DNA of 64,000 nucleotides from Buttiauxella massiliensis (GTDB taxonomy: Bacteria; Pseudomonadota; Gammaproteobacteria; Enterobacterales; Enterobacteriaceae): contig NZ_LR722652.1 of the NCBI RefSeq assembly GCF_902500225.1, forward strand, positions 124,001-188,000, read 5' to 3'. The translations under genes were made by a program, and so were the position numbers. Below are positions 55,925 through 64,000 of this stretch, piece by piece. The stretch's first letter is position 1. The number at the start of each line of letters is the position of its first letter. The notes below the pieces were generated by a model that was not told the origin of the DNA, ran no database searches, and saw only the letters and a program-made list of their open reading frames with translations.

Positions 55925-56581
55925 TTATCCCCAAAGCTGGGCGATAGCACGTTTGAACTGGCGAGCTGCATCTACAGGCGAGGTTGCATCACGAATGCTG
56001 CGCCCGGCAATAAATACATGAATCGGAATGCCTTTAAACAGCGGTAAATCTTCAAGCGCAAGACCACCCGTAACCGTCACTTTAAACCCCATATTAGCCA
56101 GGCGTTTGATTGCACTAATATCCGTTTCGCTCCAGGCAACGCCCGCAGCTTGCGCATCACGGCTGCGGTGATAAACCACTTGTTCGATGCCCGCAGCACG
56201 CCACTCCTGGGCTTGTTCCCACGTCCAGAAACCTGTCAGCTCGATTTGCACATCACCGTTAAATTCACGGGCCACTTCCAGCGCACCTTTAGTGGTGTTG
56301 ATATCGGCACAGCAAATCACCGTAACCCAGTCAGCATGCGCTTCGAAACACATCCGCGAGAGGATTTTCCCGGCATCCGCAATTTTGGCATCGGCCAGTA
56401 CAATTTTATGTGGATAGAGCGCTTTGAGGTCACGCACCGCGCGCACGCCTTCGCCCACGCAAAGAATGGTTCCTACTTCAATAATGTCGACTTCTTCAGC
56501 GATCAGGCGCGTAGTTTTGTAAGCGTCTGATAGGGTCTGGTTATCTAGCGCAACTTGCAGCATCGGTAATGAATGAGACAT
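55925..56581 (-). CDS. ulaD: UlaD, 3-keto-L-gulonate-6-phosphate decarboxylase
   Basis: A 218-aa member of the OMP-decarboxylase suprafamily that yields L-xylulose-5-phosphate and CO2. The active-site DAKIAD motif (Asp64, Lys66) and the phosphate-binding [12 protein letters not shown] and FIAGRSI segments are present. Fifth of the operon steps. Confidence 0.97.
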   Translation of the reverse strand: MSHSLPMLQVALDNQTLSDAYKTTRLIAEEVDIIEVGTILCVGEGVRAVRDLKALYPHKIVLADAKIADAGKILSRMCFEAHADWVTVICCADINTTKGALEVAREFNGDVQIELTGFWTWEQAQEWRAAGIEQVVYHRSRDAQAAGVAWSETDISAIKRLANMGFKVTVTGGLALEDLPLFKGIPIHVFIAGRSIRDATSPVDAARQFKRAIAQLWG

Positions 56582-56604
56582 AAAAAGCTCCTTAAACTGT
56601 GGGC

Positions 56605-57063
56605 CTACGCCGTAGCGCGATCAATTAAATCCAACACTTCCTGCGCGGTGCGGCAGGCGCGTAAACGATCAAAATTGGCTTCATCTTCAAATAGATTAAC
56701 GATCTGCATGATGCCGACCTCCTGATGTGTAGTGGCATCAACAGCAGCCATGGTAATAAGAATATCCACCGGGTCGTTATCTTCGTGGTTAAACACCAAC
56801 GGGGTTTTCAGCGTCACCAGCGAAAAACCGGTACTTTTCACCCCTTCTTCTGGCCGACCATGTGGCATAGCAAGACCTGGGGCAATCACGAAGTAAGGCC
56901 CGTGTTGTGCGACGCCATCCAGAATCGCCTGGTAATAGCGCGGCTCTACAACATCCGCTTTTACCAGCAGGTCAACGCCCAGCTTGACCGCGTCCTGCCA
57001 GGTTTCCGCCTGCGCCTGAAGTAAAATTGAGTGGTTATCAGCCAATGAGTCACGAAGTTTCAT
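56605..57063 (-). CDS. ulaC: UlaC, ascorbate-specific PTS EIIA component
   Basis: A 152-aa PTS EIIA of the mannitol/fructose type. Phosphorylated His68 lies in [14 protein letters not shown]. It passes phosphate from HPr to UlaB. Nine bases after ulaB. Confidence 0.96.
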   Translation of the reverse strand: MKLRDSLADNHSILLQAQAETWQDAVKLGVDLLVKADVVEPRYYQAILDGVAQHGPYFVIAPGLAMPHGRPEEGVKSTGFSLVTLKTPLVFNHEDNDPVDILITMAAVDATTHQEVGIMQIVNLFEDEANFDRLRACRTAQEVLDLIDRATA

Positions 57064-57072
57064 GGTGCCTCT

Positions 57073-57378
57073 CTATTTCAGATCCTGCGGGAAGTGCGCA
57101 GTAATCACTTCCATCAGCTTTGGTCCAAAGTCCGCAGCCGAAAGCATGTTGCGCACACCCACCACATATTTATTGCCTACCACAGTGATTTCACCAGCAA
57201 TGTGCGTTGAGGCGATAATGACATCGGCACCGCTCAGTTCGCTTTTGTACTCACCCACCGCGCAGCTGTTTACTGAGTGATTGACGCCCTGCTGCGTCAG
57301 GAACTGATCCACCTTCATTTTCATAATCATGGAACTACCCTGCCCGTTACCGCATACCGCCAGAATTCGTACCGTCAT
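57073..57378 (-). CDS. ulaB: UlaB, ascorbate-specific PTS EIIB component
   Basis: A 101-aa PTS EIIB domain with the phosphorylated Cys9 in [21 protein letters not shown]. Start at [10 protein letters not shown] by match to E. coli; the longer frame extends into ulaA. It phosphorylates L-ascorbate as UlaA transports it. Confidence 0.96.
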   Translation of the reverse strand: MTVRILAVCGNGQGSSMIMKMKVDQFLTQQGVNHSVNSCAVGEYKSELSGADVIIASTHIAGEITVVGNKYVVGVRNMLSAADFGPKLMEVITAHFPQDLK

Positions 57379-57391
57379 AATCCAGATCCTT

Positions 57392-59159
<1,768 letters not shown>

Positions 59160-60224
59160 ATGAGTAAGGTTGAGACGATTACCCGTGAATCCTGGATTTT
59201 AAGCACCTTCCCGGAATGGGGTAGCTGGCTGAATGAAGAAATTGAGCAGGAAGTGGTTGCCCCTGGAACCTTCGCCATGTGGTGGTTGGGCTGCACGGGT
59301 ATCTGGTTGAAATCCCAGGGTGGTGCGAATATCTGCGTTGATTTCTGGTGTGGTACCGGTAAGCAAAGCCACGGTAATCCGCTGATGAAACAAGGCCACC
59401 AGATGCAGCGCATGGCTGGGGTGGAAAAATTACAGCCCAACCTGCGCACCACACCGTTCGTGCTCGATCCTTTCGCTATTCGCAATATTGATGCGGTACT
59501 TTCAACACACGATCACAACGATCATATCGACGTGAACGTGGCGGCCGCAGTGATGCAGAACTGTGCCGATGATGTGCCATTTATTGGGCCGCAGACCTGC
59601 GTTGATTTATGGATTGGCTGGGGTGTTCCGCACGAGCGTTGCATCGTAATGAAACCTGGTGATGTCGTGAAAGTGAAAGACATTGAAATTCATGCGCTAG
59701 ATGCTTTCGATCGTACCGCGCTGATTACGCTTCCTGCTGATGAAAAAGCGGCGGGTATATTACCTGATGGCATGGATAAACGCGCAGTCAACTATCTGTT
59801 CAAAACCCCTGGTGGCAACCTTTACCACAGCGGAGATTCTCACTATTCCAACTACTACGCAAAACATGGCAATGATCATCAGATTGATGTCGCACTAGGC
59901 TCTTATGGCGAGAACCCACGCGGGATCACCGACAAAATGACCAGTGCTGATATTTTACGCATGGCGGAGTCATTGAATACCAAAGTGGTCATTCCGTTCC
60001 ATCATGATATCTGGTCGAATTTCCAGGCCGATCCGCAAGAGATCCGTGTGCTATGGGATATGAAGAAAGATCGACTGAAGTATGGCTTTAAGCCATTTAT
60101 CTGGCAGGTGGGCGGCAAATTTACCTGGCCGCTGGATAAAGATCAGTTCGAATATCACTACCCACGCGGGTTTGATGATTGCTTTACTCATGAACCGGAT
60201 CTGCCGTTTAAGTCCTTCTTGTAA
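59160..60224 (+). CDS. ulaG: UlaG, L-ascorbate-6-phosphate lactonase
   Basis: A 354-aa cytoplasmic Mn-dependent metallo-beta-lactamase-fold enzyme that opens the lactone to 3-keto-L-gulonate-6-phosphate, the UlaD substrate. The metal motif THDHNDHID has His117, His119, Asp121 and His122. Start at [12 protein letters not shown], preceded by AGGAGAAGG; six earlier codons are not conserved. Divergent from ulaA, followed by its own terminator and ulaR. Confidence 0.97.
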   Translation: MSKVETITRESWILSTFPEWGSWLNEEIEQEVVAPGTFAMWWLGCTGIWLKSQGGANICVDFWCGTGKQSHGNPLMKQGHQMQRMAGVEKLQPNLRTTPFVLDPFAIRNIDAVLSTHDHNDHIDVNVAAAVMQNCADDVPFIGPQTCVDLWIGWGVPHERCIVMKPGDVVKVKDIEIHALDAFDRTALITLPADEKAAGILPDGMDKRAVNYLFKTPGGNLYHSGDSHYSNYYAKHGNDHQIDVALGSYGENPRGITDKMTSADILRMAESLNTKVVIPFHHDIWSNFQADPQEIRVLWDMKKDRLKYGFKPFIWQVGGKFTWPLDKDQFEYHYPRGFDDCFTHEPDLPFKSFL

Positions 60225-60231
60225 TGTTGTG

Positions 60232-60259
60232 AAGCCGGGTCAATATCCGGCTTTTCCTT
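60232..60259 (+). terminator. Terminator of ulaG
   Basis: AAGCCGG-loop-CCGGCTT followed by TTCCTTT, immediately after the ulaG stop and before ulaR. Confidence 0.7.
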
Positions 60260-60319
60260 TAGGTATTCCATCTGATTTCAAATATCATCTTTAAAAATCA
60301 TCTCTCATCGGAAAAATTC

Positions 60320-61075
60320 ATGACCGAAGCACAACGCCACCAGATCCTGCTCGAACTGCTCCAGCAAACAGGATTTGTGACTGTCGAACAAGTGATGGAA
60401 CGCCTGGCGATCTCTCCGGCGACCGCACGGCGTGATATTAATAAGCTCGATGAGAGCGGCAGACTGAAAAAAGTCCGTAACGGTGCCGAAGCCATTAGCC
60501 AGCAGCGCCTGCGCTGGACGCCAATGAATATTCATCTGGCTCAAAATCACGATGAGAAAAGCCGTATTGCCAGTGCTGCATCAGCGCTCGTCAAACAAGG
60601 TGAAAGTGTCGTGATCAACTGCGGATCGACTGCTTTTTTACTCGGCCAGCAGATCTGTGGCAAACCGGTGCAGATCATTACTAACTATCTTCCGCTGGCG
60701 AATTACCTTATCGACGAAGATCATGAAAGTGTGGTGATCATGGGTGGCCAGTACAATAAAAGCCATTCCATAACCCTTGGGCCGCAAGAAAATGAGACTT
60801 CGCTGTATGCTGGGCACTGGATGTTTACCAGTGGCAAAGGGCTGACGGCTGAAGGGCTTTATAAAACGGATATGCTAACGGCGATGGCAGAGCAAAAGAT
60901 GCTGGGCGTCGTGGGTAAGCTGGCAGTATTGGTCGATAGCTCAAAAGTGGGGCAACGCGCGGGCATGCTCTTTAGCCGCACGGAGCAGATTGATTTAGTG
61001 ATTACCGGTAAGCAAGCAAACTCTGAAGTGGTCAAAAAACTTGAAGATCAGGGTGTGCAAGTGATTCTGGTGTAA
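60320..61075 (+). CDS. ulaR: UlaR, DeoR-family repressor of the ula regulon
   Basis: A 251-aa protein with a DeoR-type N-terminal helix-turn-helix ([43 protein letters not shown]) and a sugar-phosphate-sensing C-terminal domain. It represses ulaABCDEF and ulaG; L-ascorbate-6-phosphate is the known inducer. In E. coli ulaR also neighbours ulaG. Its stop abuts the convergent yjfP stop. Confidence 0.96.
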   Translation: MTEAQRHQILLELLQQTGFVTVEQVMERLAISPATARRDINKLDESGRLKKVRNGAEAISQQRLRWTPMNIHLAQNHDEKSRIASAASALVKQGESVVINCGSTAFLLGQQICGKPVQIITNYLPLANYLIDEDHESVVIMGGQYNKSHSITLGPQENETSLYAGHWMFTSGKGLTAEGLYKTDMLTAMAEQKMLGVVGKLAVLVDSSKVGQRAGMLFSRTEQIDLVITGKQANSEVVKKLEDQGVQVILV

Positions 61076-61801
61076 TTAAAGGTTCTCACTAAAGAAGCGA
61101 CTGACGGCTTCAAGCGCCGTAGGCGTAATACGGTGTTTTACGCCTGGTTCCCGTAAGCAGATCAGTTGTTTATCCAGCCCCTTCTCAACTAGCGCTTGCT
61201 GCAAACGCCATGTCTCGGCTGCCGGAACCACATCATCTTCCTCGCCATGCCACAGTAAAAGTGGCCGGTTACCGATGCTTTCTAGCTGATGGCTGATGTC
61301 ATAACCGGCAAGCGCATTTAGCGATGCAAGATCTTCGGCCCGCGGCGCGAATAGCGTTTGCCCAAGCGACATAAAATATCCCGATCCCATCAGGCATGCC
61401 ACGCAGCGAACTTGCGGGTTACGCGCCATAATACCAAGAGCCGTCATGCCTCCCATTGAAGCACCACCCACAGCGACTCGTCGCTCATCTACGGGATAGC
61501 GTTCAGATAAAGCCTGATAAAGCGGCGAGAACTCATCAATGTTGTGTTTAAGAATCGACCAGAATTGATACAGACGCGCGCTATCATCACCGTTAAATCG
61601 CGCACCGTGTTGATCGGCATCGGGCATAATCGCGCGTATTCCAGCCTGAGCAAGAGCGACCGCAAAGTAACTGTAAACCAGTTTAGATGAAGTAAAACCA
61701 TGATAGAAAAATACCACCGGGAGTTTGCACTCTTTTTTCCCGGAGGGCACAGCGTGGAGAACTTCAATGCCCGCAAGCTGTTCGGTATATATTTCAATCA
61801 T
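61076..61801 (-). CDS. yjfP: YjfP, alpha/beta-hydrolase esterase
   Basis: A 241-aa serine esterase with the nucleophile elbow GGASMGGMTA (Ser115), oxyanion-region YHGFTSSK, and acid/base residues near WHGEEDDVVP and GVKHRI. E. coli YjfP is a carboxylesterase reported to deacetylate some sugars. Divergent from bsmA; 61802-61995 between them holds the promoters and no other gene. Confidence 0.93.
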   Translation of the reverse strand: MIEIYTEQLAGIEVLHAVPSGKKECKLPVVFFYHGFTSSKLVYSYFAVALAQAGIRAIMPDADQHGARFNGDDSARLYQFWSILKHNIDEFSPLYQALSERYPVDERRVAVGGASMGGMTALGIMARNPQVRCVACLMGSGYFMSLGQTLFAPRAEDLASLNALAGYDISHQLESIGNRPLLLWHGEEDDVVPAAETWRLQQALVEKGLDKQLICLREPGVKHRITPTALEAVSRFFSENL

Positions 61802-61995
61802 GATATTAGACCTATATCGGTGTGATATATCCTTTGTATGTCAGGGTCCTGTGGATGGCAAGTCATTGATGGGTTGTGATTATTGTTCACTATGAGATCT
61901 GCTTAGCGATTTTCATTCGAAAGTGATTAAAAAGCGCGGGGAAGCTAACAAAATGGGAACATTCCCTCTTCTCAGAAAAAAACCGGGGCTACACT

Positions 61996-62325
61996 ATGGC
62001 TATTAAGAGACGAGAAACGATCATGCGATTGCTATCAGCTGTGATACTTGCGACCACGCTCAGTGCTTGCAGCGTGTTACAAGGGACACCACAACCAGCG
62101 CCGCCTGCAACCGGAACCCCTCAGGAAATCCAGCGTTACCAAACGCAGGGTTTGACCAAAATAGGGACGGTGACAGCACTTGAGCACGGCTCTCCGATGG
62201 ACGCAGAACGAGCGCTAGAAGAGAAAGCTGTTGCAGCCAAAGCGGATTATTACGTCATCGTGCTAAACGATGAGACGGTAGTACCTGGTCAGTGGTATGC
62301 CCAGGCGATTTTGTACCGTAAGTAA
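61996..62325 (+). CDS. bsmA: BsmA, DUF1471 biofilm/peroxide-stress lipoprotein
   Basis: A 109-aa lipoprotein with a lipobox LSAC, so the mature chain starts at Cys27, anchored in a membrane. DUF1471 domain follows (YQTQGLTKIGTVTAL ... AAKADYYVIVLNDETVVPGQWYAQAILYRK), close to E. coli BsmA (YjfO). Involved in biofilm stress resistance. A start at 62023 (MRLLSAV) is possible. Confidence 0.92.
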   Translation: MAIKRRETIMRLLSAVILATTLSACSVLQGTPQPAPPATGTPQEIQRYQTQGLTKIGTVTALEHGSPMDAERALEEKAVAAKADYYVIVLNDETVVPGQWYAQAILYRK

Positions 62326-62479
62326 TTTAGCGCTGTGTTTAATTTATGCATATTTACATAGCTTTGCGTCAATTGATCGTTTGTTATGCACAATGAACCT
62401 CAGCCAACGGACAGGTCTGAAGTTCACCCACGCGAAGGAATGCCCTGCTGATTTAGGGTAAGTATTAAAGGAGCTAATT

Positions 62480-62755
62480 ATGAAACGATCGCTTGCCTTA
62501 ACCTCATTACTGCTGTCCGTGGGGTTAATCACAACTTCGGCGCAATCGGCAGAAGATGTTGCCGCAGATTGTGTGACGGGTTTGAATGAAATCGGCATGA
62601 TTTCAGTAAATGGTATTGCCGGTAGCGTGCAAGATGTGGAGAAAGTCATTGCCCTGAAGGCTGACGAACATGGAGCATCATACTATCGCATCGTTAAAAT
62701 GCAGGAAAACCAGCTTGCTGAAGGCTGGCGTGTACAAGCCATTATTTATGCATAA
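62480..62755 (+). CDS. yjfN: YjfN, DUF1471 periplasmic protein
   Basis: A 91-aa protein with signal peptide (MKRSLALTSLLLSVGLITTSAQSA, cleavage near residue 24) and a DUF1471 domain (CVTGLNEIGMISVNGIAGSVQDVEKVIALKADEHGASYYRIVKM). In E. coli YjfN is reported to stimulate the periplasmic protease DegP. AAGGAG precedes the ATG. A terminator shared with convergent aidB follows. Confidence 0.92.
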   Translation: MKRSLALTSLLLSVGLITTSAQSAEDVAADCVTGLNEIGMISVNGIAGSVQDVEKVIALKADEHGASYYRIVKMQENQLAEGWRVQAIIYA

Positions 62756-62756
62756 A

Positions 62757-62801
62757 TAAGCCAGCGGCCATTGATACTCCCCTTATGGCGCTGGCTTTTT
62801 T
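62757..62801. terminator. Bidirectional terminator between yjfN and aidB
   Basis: AAGCCAGCG and CGCTGGCTT are the arms, with a TTTTTT run on the + strand and TTAT on the other. Confidence 0.75.
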
Positions 62802-62804
62802 GTT

Positions 62805-64000
62805 CTATCCTGTGCGGCCTGTCGCTCTGAGCAGTACATCAATAAGTACCTGATTCGGTAAAACACTTTCCCCCCGCGAGTCCAGCATCATACGGCACCA
62901 GGCTTCACCTAACGGTGGAGAGAGATGCTGTAAAACCTGGGTACCTGTCGCCAGAAGAGCCAGCGTTCGAGTAACTTCTCTGCTCCATTCCTCTTGTGGC
63001 TTATGAAGTCGCTGTTGCAACTGCCGCCAGCTACGATCGAAATGCCGGTTTTGCCCTTTCACTTCGTCAAACTCCGCATGCAACATCTCCATCGCACCGG
63101 GCTGTTTGGCCAGAACACGCAGCACATCAAGGCTCATGATATTGCCCGATCCTTCCCAGATACTATTCACCGGCATTTCACGGTAAATGCGTGGCAACTC
63201 GCTATCTTCGCAATAACCCATTCCTCCAAGCACTTCCATGGCTTCGGCGACAAAGGGGATACCCGATTTGCAGACGCTAAATTTAGCCGCAGCCGTAAAC
63301 AGCCGACTATAAGCCAACTCATGCGGATTACCGGGTGATTCCCAGGCGCGGGCCAGACGAAACAGAAACGCCGTTTGCCCTTCAAGTTGCAAAGCCATAC
63401 GCCCAAGTACCTGGCGCATAATAGGCAGGTCGATCAGCGTTTTGCCGAATGCCTGCCGTTGATGGGCGTGATACAACGCGACAGAAAGCGCACGGCGCAT
63501 CAAACCATGGCTGCCAAGCACGCAGTCAAAGCGCGTGTAGCCGCCCATTTTAAGAATCGAACGAATCCCCTCGCCTTCTTCACCGATAAGCCAGGCTGTC
63601 GCATCACAGAACTCCACTTCACTGCTGGCATTAGAACGGTTGCCGAGTTTCTCTTTAAGGCGCTCAAACCGAACCTGATTACGTTGCCCATCGGGCAAAA
63701 ATCGCGGCAGGAAGAAACATGAAAGCCCACCTTTCGCCTGCGCCAGAATCAAATGCGCGTCGCTTTGTGGTACGGAGAAAAACCATTTGTGGCCGACTAT
63801 GCGATACATTTCACCAGGGCCACGTTTATCGATGGCTTCAGCGCGCGTGGTATTGCTGAGCACATCCGAGCCTCCTTGCTTCTCAGTCATACCCATACCA
63901 ATCAGCAGGCCACGTTTTTGAGCGCCAGGTGAGAGGTGCGCATCGTAACGATCGCTGAGTAGCGGTTTCAGCCACGGCTGAAACTCTTTGGGTAGATGCT
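62805..64000 (-). CDS. aidB: AidB, acyl-CoA-dehydrogenase-like alkylation-response protein (5' end outside window)
   Basis: About 398 C-terminal codons of a protein that is 541 aa in E. coli. FAD-binding acyl-CoA-dehydrogenase fold (GMTEKQGGSDVLSNTTRAE, GHKWFFSVPQSDAHLILAQ, DLPIMRQVLGRMALQLEGQ, VLGGMGYCEDSELPRIYREMPVNSIWEGSGNIMSLDVLR). AidB is induced in the Ada adaptive response and protects DNA from alkylation. The N-terminal ~140 residues and promoter lie beyond the right edge. Confidence 0.96.
   Translation of the reverse strand, partial: HLPKEFQPWLKPLLSDRYDAHLSPGAQKRGLLIGMGMTEKQGGSDVLSNTTRAEAIDKRGPGEMYRIVGHKWFFSVPQSDAHLILAQAKGGLSCFFLPRFLPDGQRNQVRFERLKEKLGNRSNASSEVEFCDATAWLIGEEGEGIRSILKMGGYTRFDCVLGSHGLMRRALSVALYHAHQRQAFGKTLIDLPIMRQVLGRMALQLEGQTAFLFRLARAWESPGNPHELAYSRLFTAAAKFSVCKSGIPFVAEAMEVLGGMGYCEDSELPRIYREMPVNSIWEGSGNIMSLDVLRVLAKQPGAMEMLHAEFDEVKGQNRHFDRSWRQLQQRLHKPQEEWSREVTRTLALLATGTQVLQHLSPPLGEAWCRMMLDSRGESVLPNQVLIDVLLRATGRTG

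Overview
The window is chromosomal DNA of an Enterobacteriaceae member. Core gene order matches the E. coli segment running from tamA, msrA, ytfL, ytfK, ytfJ, cysQ, cpdB, ytfH and qorB(ytfG) through ytfF, ytfE, cycA, fklB, ytfB, rplI, rpsR, priB, rpsF, yjfY and the ula regulon to yjfP, bsmA, yjfN and aidB. The products are close to E. coli in length and motif, but the accessory content differs. I cannot fix the genus from sequence alone. tamA (left edge) and aidB (right edge) are cut by the window.

Layout. 1-2102: tamA (-) and msrA (+). 2099-14847: an accessory block between msrA and ytfL, which are neighbours in E. coli. It holds (a) a LacI-type regulator divergent from a TRAP transporter (dctPQM-type) with a TIM-barrel sugar isomerase and a Gfo/Idh/MocA oxidoreductase; (b) a tightly overlapping four-gene operon of three SPFH/band-7 (HflK/HflC-like) membrane proteins and a P1B-type metal ATPase, preceded by a sequence that looks like a Zur operator; (c) a ParDE-type toxin-antitoxin pair with a palindromic operator. 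15012-20824: ytfL, ytfK, ytfJ, cysQ, cpdB, ytfH.

20906 to about 45269: a roughly 24.4-kb Tn7-like transposon inserted between the divergent genes ytfH and qorB. Its ends carry matching TGT/ACA termini and several copies of an 18-bp TnsB-type repeat. It encodes TnsA, TnsB, TnsC and two short TniQ/TnsD-like proteins, with no cas genes. Cargo: an insertion-sequence graveyard (IS21, IS66, IS30, IS3, IS150-like, IS110 and IS903-like pieces), a membrane diguanylate cyclase, an Hha-like nucleoid modulator beside a plasmid-type recombinase remnant, a FUSC transporter / cyclopropane synthase / SAM synthetase operon with a divergent AraC regulator, hicAB, a KdgT permease, an isochorismatase-like hydrolase with a secreted partner, and a Phd-like antitoxin.

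45281-64000: core again. qorB, an AraC regulator, ytfF, ytfE (NsrR-type operator), cycA, fklB, ytfB, the rpsF-priB-rpsR-rplI ribosomal operon, yjfY, the complete L-ascorbate utilisation regulon (ulaABCDEF, divergent ulaG, then ulaR), yjfP, bsmA, yjfN and partial aidB.

The most interesting points are the putative Zur-controlled SPFH/P1B-ATPase operon, whose HflC-like member has a His/Cys-rich head; the Tn7-like element with two TniQ proteins at a site I do not know as a Tn7 target; and the cargo operon coupling a SAM producer to a SAM-consuming membrane-lipid enzyme.
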